NCBI GenBank assembly: GCA_030158115.1
Contig: JAOATK010000035.1
Span: 62,001-126,000, forward strand
Origin: Legionella sp.
Lineage (GTDB): Bacteria; Pseudomonadota; Gammaproteobacteria; Legionellales; Legionellaceae
Reading direction: 5' to 3'
Length of the DNA stretch: 64,000 nt
Below the pieces are notes generated by a model. The model made no database searches. It had not been told where the DNA came from and saw only the letters and a list, made by a program, of their open reading frames with translations. This document shows, in pieces, positions 58,737 through 64,000 of this stretch. The position numbers and the translations under genes were made by a program. How positions within the stretch are numbered: the stretch's first letter is position 1; every line of letters starts with the position of its first letter.

Positions 58737-59205
58737 GTTGATTATCCTCTGCGTCATAAGGATTAGCATATCCTAATTCTGCTAATAATTTAATCTCAAT
58801 AGCTTGCATTACTGCCGTATCATCATCCTTAATATGATCATAGCCTAATAAATGCAATATTCCATGTATCAAGATTAAGGTCCAATGTGCTTTTAGTGTT
58901 TTATTTAACTCATTGCTTTCAGCCAGTAATATGGCAGGGCAAATAATAATATCACCTAAAAATGGACACTCCAATTGGATCTCAGCAGGTAAATTACTAG
59001 GAAAGGCTAAAACATTCGTAGGTTTATTTTTCTTTCTATAAGTATGATTTAAATAGGTGATTTCTTCAGGGCTGACAAAACGCACTGTTAACTCGGCTGC
59101 TTTTTGATAATCGAGTAATACGCGAATACCCAAGCGAGTTATTTCATCTTCAGTAAGAGCCAAAGGCTCATCAAGTGTATTTTGAATGTCAATATAATAG
59201 GTCAT
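58729..59205 (-). CDS. ybeY: Endoribonuclease YbeY
   Basis: YbeY is a metal-dependent RNase for 16S rRNA 3' maturation and 70S quality control. It has 158 residues. The zinc motif HGILHLLGYDH is complete. NVLAFPSNLP and LGDIIICPAIL are usual. The ybeY-corC pair is conserved. It heads the minus-strand run into corC-cpxRA. The 273 bases upstream to the next gene hold no gene that can be supported. Confidence 0.95.
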   Translation of the reverse strand: MTYYIDIQNTLDEPLALTEDEITRLGIRVLLDYQKAAELTVRFVSPEEITYLNHTYRKKNKPTNVLAFPSNLPAEIQLECPFLGDIIICPAILLAESNELNKTLKAHWTLILIHGILHLLGYDHIKDDDTAVMQAIEIKLLAELGYANPYDAEDNQLE

Positions 59206-59478
59206 GTTAACTTATGTCTGTTTTCCTGGGGATTCATGATCATCGCAATCAACGATTTTAGATACCAGTGGGTGCCCTATTGCTTTTTTAAAGCTGAGCA
59301 AATAAGCAAGAATAGTGCAGAAGTTATAAGTTCTGCAAGTCTTAGAGCGTAAGTTTTACTAATTTCTTATTTTGGTATCCAATATTACCATCTTCTTGAT
59401 GTGATTGGATGGTGGTTTTTTTTCCAAAACGGGAAATTATTAAAACTAACACCCTTATGCTACAATTGCGTTTTTAAC

Positions 59479-60318
59479 ATGAATCTAAAACTCATGATTG
59501 ATCTTCATTGCCATAGTTATTTTTCTGACGGGACCCTAAGCCCAGAAGAATTAATACAAAAAGCATTGCACCAACAAATAAACTGCTTGTCGCTGACTGA
59601 TCATGATACCGTGGATGCATATCCCCGATTACTTGAGGCGGCAGCACCTACTTCAATTCAAATAATTAATGGTATCGAACTGAGCACGCGCTGGAAAAAA
59701 TATGATCTCCATATTCTAGGTTATCAAATTAAACATACTGAAAAGTTATTAGCTCTAATCCAACAGCAAGCACAGAGTCGTATTGACCGTGCAAAACAAA
59801 TTGGTGAGGCATTGGCATTAATTGGAATAAAAGATGCCTATGAGAAAGCTTGTGTTTTAGCAGGGCATGAACGAACTGCTCGTCCTCATTTTGCCAAGCT
59901 TATTGTCAATGAAGGAAAAGCTCGTGACGTCCAAGCAGCCTTTAGACAATTTTTAGTTCGTGGGCGTGGAGCCTATATTCCTACACCATGGATTAGCGTA
60001 CAAGAAGCGGTAGAAGGGATTACCAATTCAGGTGGTCAAGCTGTAATTGCGCATCCCCTGAAATACGGATTGACGCGATCTAAATTGCATGAGTTAATTA
60101 ATGAATTTAAAGAAGCTGGTGGTGTAGGAATTGAAGTTGTTTCAGGAGAGATGACAGTTTCTGAAATAAACGAAATGGCGGCAACAAGTATGCGATTTAA
60201 TTTACTCGCCTCATCCGGATCGGATTTTCATAGTGATAGGATGTCTCGCGTAAATCTTGGTCGTCAGAAACAACTACCATTAAACTGTGTGCCTATTTGG
60301 CAAGAATGGAACATTTGA
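59479..60318 (+). CDS. PHP-domain phosphoesterase (RNase AM / YciV family)
   Basis: The PHP fold uses three metals. With ATG 59479 the protein has 279 residues; the ATG at 59494 (MIDLHCHSYFSDG) is equally possible. Metal-binding motifs are DLHCHSYFSDGT, LTDHDTVDA, GIELSTRW, the middle ERTARPHFA and the late SSGSDFHSD. E. coli YciV (RNase AM) trims 5' ends of rRNA and degrades 3'-5' short nucleotides. Neighbours yciO and trpS give the usual yciV-yciO-trpS order. Confidence 0.9.
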   Translation: MNLKLMIDLHCHSYFSDGTLSPEELIQKALHQQINCLSLTDHDTVDAYPRLLEAAAPTSIQIINGIELSTRWKKYDLHILGYQIKHTEKLLALIQQQAQSRIDRAKQIGEALALIGIKDAYEKACVLAGHERTARPHFAKLIVNEGKARDVQAAFRQFLVRGRGAYIPTPWISVQEAVEGITNSGGQAVIAHPLKYGLTRSKLHELINEFKEAGGVGIEVVSGEMTVSEINEMAATSMRFNLLASSGSDFHSDRMSRVNLGRQKQLPLNCVPIWQEWNI

Positions 60319-60329
60319 CAGGGGACTTT

Positions 60330-60950
60330 ATGAGTCAGTTTTTTGCGTTACATCCTGATAATCCACAATCCCGTTTACTAAGAAAGGCAGTTTCAATCAT
60401 TGAGGATGGGGGTTTAATCGTTTATCCTACTGACTCCGGCTATGCTTTAGGATGTAGCTTGGGTAACAAATCTGCGTTGGAGCGGATAAGACGATTAAGA
60501 CAGCTCGATAAACATCACAACATGACCTTGGTTTGTCGTGATTTGTCAGAATTGGGTACTTATGCACGTGTGCCAAATACAATCTTTAGGTTATTAAAGG
60601 CGCGTACTCCTGGTGCTTATACCTTTATTCTAAATGCAACGCAGGAAGTGCCGCGTTTGATGCTGCATTCTAAGAAAAAAACATTAGGGCTTCGTGTGCC
60701 CGATAATGTCATTACTTTGTCTTTATTGGAGTGTTTAGATGCTCCATTAATGAGTAGTACGTTGATTTTGCCAGGTGCTAAAGCACCGTTGAGTGAACCT
60801 GAGGCGATTAAAGACTTATTAGGTAATCAAATCGATTTAATTATAGATGGTGGCAATTGTGGGCACGAGCCTACAACTGTCGTTGATTTAACTGGAGACT
60901 ACCCCATCATCTTAAGAGAGGGCAAAGGGGATCCGGAGCCTTTTAGGTAG
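60330..60950 (+). CDS. yciO: YciO, Sua5/YrdC family protein
   Basis: This relative of the threonylcarbamoyl-AMP synthase has 206 residues. From the ATG at 60330 (after AGGGGAC) it starts MSQFFALHPDNP; an upstream in-frame ATG at 60297 is within the PHP gene end. The YrdC fold motifs VYPTDSGYALGCSLGNK, HHNMTLVCRDLSEL and GAYTFIL are present. Its stop codon TAG at 60948-60950 lies inside a palindromic element, right after the conserved GDPEPFR terminus. Confidence 0.93.
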   Translation: MSQFFALHPDNPQSRLLRKAVSIIEDGGLIVYPTDSGYALGCSLGNKSALERIRRLRQLDKHHNMTLVCRDLSELGTYARVPNTIFRLLKARTPGAYTFILNATQEVPRLMLHSKKKTLGLRVPDNVITLSLLECLDAPLMSSTLILPGAKAPLSEPEAIKDLLGNQIDLIIDGGNCGHEPTTVVDLTGDYPIILREGKGDPEPFR

Positions 60951-60972
60951 GTTGGGTCGTGACCCAACCTAC
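60947..60972. repeat. Perfect short palindrome supplying the yciO stop codon
   Basis: GTAGGTTGGGTC (60947-60958) and GACCCAACCTAC (60961-60972) are exact complements with a 2-base loop. The TAG at 60948-60950 is the stop of yciO. It is nearly the same as the palindrome at 32170-32193 read on the other strand. Confidence 0.85.
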
Positions 60973-61014
60973 AACCATTATTTACACATATTAATCATAA
61001 TAAAGAGGATATTG

Positions 61015-62229
61015 ATGTCAGCATTATTTACTTCCAATAAACGAGTTGTTTCTGGTATGCGTGTCAGTGGAAGGTTACACCTTGGGCATTATCATGGTGT
61101 AATAAAAAATTGGATTAAATTACAACATCAATATGATTGTTTCTTTTTTGCAGCTGATTGGCATGGGTTAACTACCCAGTACGGCGAAACCGGACAGATG
61201 GAAAAAAATCTCTGGGATATGTTTATTGATTGGTTGGCTTGTGGTGTAAATCCTGGGTTATCACGCCTTTTTATTCAGTCTTGGGTTCCTGAACATGCAG
61301 AATTGCATTTGCTTTTATCCATGATCACTCCTTTAGGGTGGTTGGAGCGAGTACCGACCTTTAAAGATCAACAAGAAAAATTGAAAGAGAAAGACTTAGC
61401 TACCTATGGGTTTTTAGGTTATCCCTTATTGCAAAGTGCGGATGTTTTATTGTATCACGCAGATTATGTGCCTGTTGGCGAAGATCAAGTAGCTCATATT
61501 GAGTTAACACGAGAAGTAGCTAGACGCTTTAATCATATTTATGGAAAAGAGGCTAATTTTGAAGAATTAGCTGCAGAAGCGCTTAAAAAAATGGGTAAAA
61601 AGAACGGTAAAATTTACAGTGAATTGCGTCGACAATTTCAAGAAAGTGGTATCCATGAGTCTATTAAAACAGCTCAAGCTCTTTTAGAAGATCAGCCTAA
61701 TTTATCTATTGGTGACAAGGAGCGGTTGTTAGGCTACCTAGAAGGAAGTGGTAAAATATTTCTCACAGAGCCACAACCTTTGCTTTCAGAAACCTCGAAA
61801 ATGCCCGGTACCGATGGACAGAAAATGTCTAAATCATACCATAATACGATTATGTTACGAGATGAACCCGCACAGGTAGAAAAAAAGATATTAACCATGC
61901 CAACTGATCCAGCTCGGATTAAACGCAGTGATCCTGGTGAGCCTGAGAAATGTCCTGTTTGGAAACTGCATAAAATATACTCTAATAATGAAGTAAAAGA
62001 TTGGGTTCAGAAAGGATGCCGTACGGCTGGAATTGGTTGTGTTGATTGTAAAAGACCAGTTATTGATGCCATTAATAAGGAATTACAGCCAATCCAAAAA
62101 TCAATTACAGATTATGAAGCTGATTTAGGTTCTGTAAAGCGTATTGTATCAGAAGGTAGTGAGGCTGCCAGAGAAGAAGCTAGCAAAACAATGAATATGG
62201 TTAGAGAAGTAATGGGAATAGATTATTAA
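61015..62229 (+). CDS. trpS: Tryptophanyl-tRNA synthetase
   Basis: This class I synthetase has 404 residues from the ATG at 61015, supported by AAAGAGG; the open frame upstream to 60952 is noncoding. The HIGH motif is HLGHYHG, and the KMSKS motif is in DGQKMSKSYHN. It is longer than E. coli TrpS (334) because of an insertion around EELAAEALKKMGKKNGK and a C-terminal CxxC, IGCVDCKRPV. This is the longer bacterial TrpS subtype. Confidence 0.95.
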   Translation: MSALFTSNKRVVSGMRVSGRLHLGHYHGVIKNWIKLQHQYDCFFFAADWHGLTTQYGETGQMEKNLWDMFIDWLACGVNPGLSRLFIQSWVPEHAELHLLLSMITPLGWLERVPTFKDQQEKLKEKDLATYGFLGYPLLQSADVLLYHADYVPVGEDQVAHIELTREVARRFNHIYGKEANFEELAAEALKKMGKKNGKIYSELRRQFQESGIHESIKTAQALLEDQPNLSIGDKERLLGYLEGSGKIFLTEPQPLLSETSKMPGTDGQKMSKSYHNTIMLRDEPAQVEKKILTMPTDPARIKRSDPGEPEKCPVWKLHKIYSNNEVKDWVQKGCRTAGIGCVDCKRPVIDAINKELQPIQKSITDYEADLGSVKRIVSEGSEAAREEASKTMNMVREVMGIDY

Positions 62230-63020
62230 TGGATAATGAATTATCAAGTCAATCTGAGGTAAGAGCTTTTGTTGACGGCAAAGAATATACTCTGATACCT
62301 GATGATTTATTTATTCCACCAGATGCGTTAGAAGTATTGCTAGATTCCTTTAGTGGTCCTTTGGATCTGCTTTTATATCTGATACGCAAACAAAATATTG
62401 ATATATTAAATATCCCTATTGTTAGCATTACTCGACAATATTTACAGTACATTCAAATAATGGAATGTCGGCGATTAGAATTGGCTGCTGATTATTTGTT
62501 GATGGCTGCTATGCTAGCTGAAATAAAATCACGCCTGCTTTTACCAGTTTCTCCCCAGAGTGAAGAAGAGGAAGAAGATCCTCGGATGACTTTAGTGCGA
62601 AGATTACAAGCGTATGAGCAAATAAGGCAAGCAGCAGGGTTATTAGATGCCCTACCAAGACGGGATAGAGATACTTTTTTAATTCAGCTTGATACACCAG
62701 AAATAGACACTGTAACATGTCATCCTGAAGTTGATTTAAGCGAATTAATTGAGGCAATGAAGTGTTTACTGCAGAGAGAAGACCATGTTGCGCATCATGA
62801 AATTTCACGAGAAACCATGTCAGTTCGTGAGCGTATGAGTGCTATTTTATTGCAATTGCATGAAAATAAAGTGATAGAATTTAAGCAATTATTTACCTTA
62901 GCTGAAGGTCGTATGGGGTTGGTGGTTTCTTTATTAGCACTACTTGAGTTAGCTAGACAATCACTCATTATTATTACTCAACAAGAAGCTTTTTCTTCAA
63001 TCCATCTACAGGCTGCTTAA
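62229..63020 (+). CDS. scpA: Segregation and condensation protein ScpA
   Basis: ScpA is the kleisin that bridges SMC heads in chromosome condensation. It has 263 residues. The N-terminal helix FSGPLDLLLYLIRKQNIDIL and the middle YLLMAAMLAEIKSRLLLP match the family, followed by an acidic linker SEEEEEDPR and a C-terminal winged helix. It overlaps trpS by one base and is followed by scpB one base later. No smc gene is in the window, and MukBEF would be the alternative in enterics. Confidence 0.94.
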   Translation: MDNELSSQSEVRAFVDGKEYTLIPDDLFIPPDALEVLLDSFSGPLDLLLYLIRKQNIDILNIPIVSITRQYLQYIQIMECRRLELAADYLLMAAMLAEIKSRLLLPVSPQSEEEEEDPRMTLVRRLQAYEQIRQAAGLLDALPRRDRDTFLIQLDTPEIDTVTCHPEVDLSELIEAMKCLLQREDHVAHHEISRETMSVRERMSAILLQLHENKVIEFKQLFTLAEGRMGLVVSLLALLELARQSLIIITQQEAFSSIHLQAA

Positions 63021-63021
63021 C

Positions 63022-63591
63022 ATGGATGAAAATGAATTAAAATTGGTTATTGAGGCGTTGCTATTAAGTGCTGATGAACCCTTGTCATTAGACAAGCTAC
63101 AAGAAATATTTGAAGACTGGCAACGTCCCTCAAAAGCGCAATTACTTCACGTAATATCCTCTTTAAAAGAGGATTATTTATTTCGTTCTTTTGAGCTACT
63201 TCAAGTTGCCTCAGGTTTTTCGATCCAGACAAAAAAGCAATACAGTCAATGGGTCTCTCGGTTACAAGTTGAAAAACCAACTAAGTATTCTCGTGCTTTA
63301 CTTGAAACTTTGGCTATAATTGCTTATAAGCAACCTGTGACTCGAGCGGATATAGAAGAGTTGCGTGGGGTAACAGTTAGTAGTCATATAATGAAAACCT
63401 TATTGGAACGTGAATGGATTCGAATTGCAGGGTATAAGGATGTAGCGGGAAAACCTGCGGTGTACATAACAACAAAAGAATTTTTAAATTATTTTAACCT
63501 AAAAAATTTAAATGAGCTTCCATCTTTACCCGAAGTGTTGGAAACATTGGCTTTAAATAATCTTAATGAAGAGCGTGTGAATGAGCAGTGA
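63022..63591 (+). CDS. scpB: Segregation and condensation protein ScpB
   Basis: ScpB is a winged-helix dimer partner of ScpA. It has 189 residues. ETLAIIAYKQPVTRADIEEL, GVTVSSHIMKTLLEREWIR and GKPAVYITTKEFLNYF (in parts) are the typical second winged helix. The stop overlaps the rluB start by 11 bases. Confidence 0.95.
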   Translation: MDENELKLVIEALLLSADEPLSLDKLQEIFEDWQRPSKAQLLHVISSLKEDYLFRSFELLQVASGFSIQTKKQYSQWVSRLQVEKPTKYSRALLETLAIIAYKQPVTRADIEELRGVTVSSHIMKTLLEREWIRIAGYKDVAGKPAVYITTKEFLNYFNLKNLNELPSLPEVLETLALNNLNEERVNEQ

Positions 63592-64000
63592 AAGGTTACA
63601 AAAAATATTGAGTCAAGCAGGTTTAGGCTCGCGTCGTGAAATGGAAAGATGGATAGAAAGTGGTTGGGTTCAAGTCAATGGCAAGCCTGTAAAGCTAGGC
63701 GATTCGGCTACTGGCGATGATAAAATTACGGTGAAGGGAAAACTCATCGCAAATCCATTAAAAATAAAGCAGAACACGAGAATTTTGCTTTATCATAAGC
63801 CAGTTGGTGAAATTTCAAGCCGACATGATCCTAAATTTGAAAAAACAGTTTTTGATCATTTACCACATTTAAAAAATGGACGCTGGGTACAAGTAGGGCG
63901 GCTAGATTTAAATACTTCGGGTTTATTAATTTTCACGACGAATGGCGAATTAGCTAATCAATTAATGCATCCAAAGTACGGGTTGGAACGCGAATATGCG
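63581..64000 (+). CDS. rluB: 23S rRNA pseudouridine synthase RluB (5' part, runs off the window)
   Basis: Starts ATG at 63581 inside the scpB end; 140 residues are visible and the frame is still open at 64000. An S4 domain, RLQKILSQAGLGSRREMERW, is followed by LLYHKPVGEISS and the catalytic aspartate motif GRLDLNTSGLLIFTTNGELA. RluB modifies U2605 of 23S rRNA. RluE/RluF or RsuA cannot be excluded, but the gene order scpA-scpB-rluB is conserved. No C-terminal extension can be judged. Confidence 0.9.
   Translation, partial: MSSERLQKILSQAGLGSRREMERWIESGWVQVNGKPVKLGDSATGDDKITVKGKLIANPLKIKQNTRILLYHKPVGEISSRHDPKFEKTVFDHLPHLKNGRWVQVGRLDLNTSGLLIFTTNGELANQLMHPKYGLEREYA

Noticed and set aside
59206..59478. 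Possible small RNA or gene in the 273-base gap between ybeY and the PHP gene
   Set aside because: No convincing hairpin-T tract, promoter pair or conserved ORF could be read; left as plain divergent intergenic sequence.
1..64000. tRNA, rRNA, CRISPR arrays, insertion sequences, prophage or toxin-antitoxin pairs
   Set aside because: Gaps were read on both strands and none shows cloverleaf tails, regular spaced repeats, transposase motifs or paired small genes that could be supported.

Overview
The window is a densely packed, AT-rich gammaproteobacterial chromosome segment. It is best explained as Legionella or a close relative. The support is a GyrA with natural Thr83 in the same numbering as E. 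coli and L. pneumophila, a CpxR/CpxA pair, a Fis-like protein, orphan HAD-like and membrane proteins with acidic C-termini of the kind seen in Dot/Icm substrates, and paired genes fitting a 2,3-diamino-glucose lipid A. The species cannot be named from the sequence alone. No rRNA, tRNA, CRISPR array, insertion sequence or prophage was seen.

Layout. 1-3071: bioB (3' part), bioF, bioH and bioD on the plus strand. 3148-4000: tenA on the minus strand behind a consensus promoter and a TPP riboswitch. 4077-7460: a HAD-fold candidate effector, a perfect bidirectional terminator, fis, lpxB and a GnnA-like oxidoreductase. 7570-12023: rnhB, then the rsfS-rlmH-mrdA-rodA elongasome operon (minus). 12276-13040: a badly frameshifted pseudogene. 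13041-18969: a POT peptide transporter, hutH-rnhA-dnaQ, a small secreted protein, an L,D-transpeptidase, and mnmA-erpA (minus).

20173-29576 is the conserved yceD-rpmF-plsX-fabH-fabD-fabG-acpP-fabF-mltG-tmk-holB-tatD fatty-acid and replication cluster, here without pabC or pilZ. 29703-36251 holds anmK, two convergent MFS transporters (one MdfA-like), a PolB-type exonuclease, a transglycosylase-like lipoprotein, adk and a thioredoxin. glpD and gltA follow on the minus strand. 39478-52779 runs on the plus strand: gyrA-serC-aroA-cmk-rpsA, lapA-lapB, a GnnB/WbpE-like aminotransferase, pyrF, a divergent holD-like gene coupled to a stand-alone pseudopilin, and ubiC-ubiA.

52904-59205 is one minus-strand run: ybeY, corC, cpxR, cpxA, a membrane protein, then the nucleoside-salvage genes cdd, punA and deoC. 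The window ends with a PHP phosphoesterase, yciO, trpS, scpA, scpB and the 5' part of rluB.

Themes. (i) Envelope: lpxB plus GnnA-like and GnnB-like enzymes plus lapAB together point to synthesis and control of a 2,3-diamino lipid A. mrdA/rodA, mltG, anmK and the L,D-transpeptidase handle peptidoglycan. (ii) Small palindromic elements are scattered between genes, and in three cases the element edge supplies the TAG stop codon of the neighbouring gene (dnaQ, the MdfA-like gene, yciO). (iii) Most of the window is ordinary core genome. The unusual items are the candidate effectors, the decayed pseudogene, the HolD-pseudopilin pair and the palindromes.
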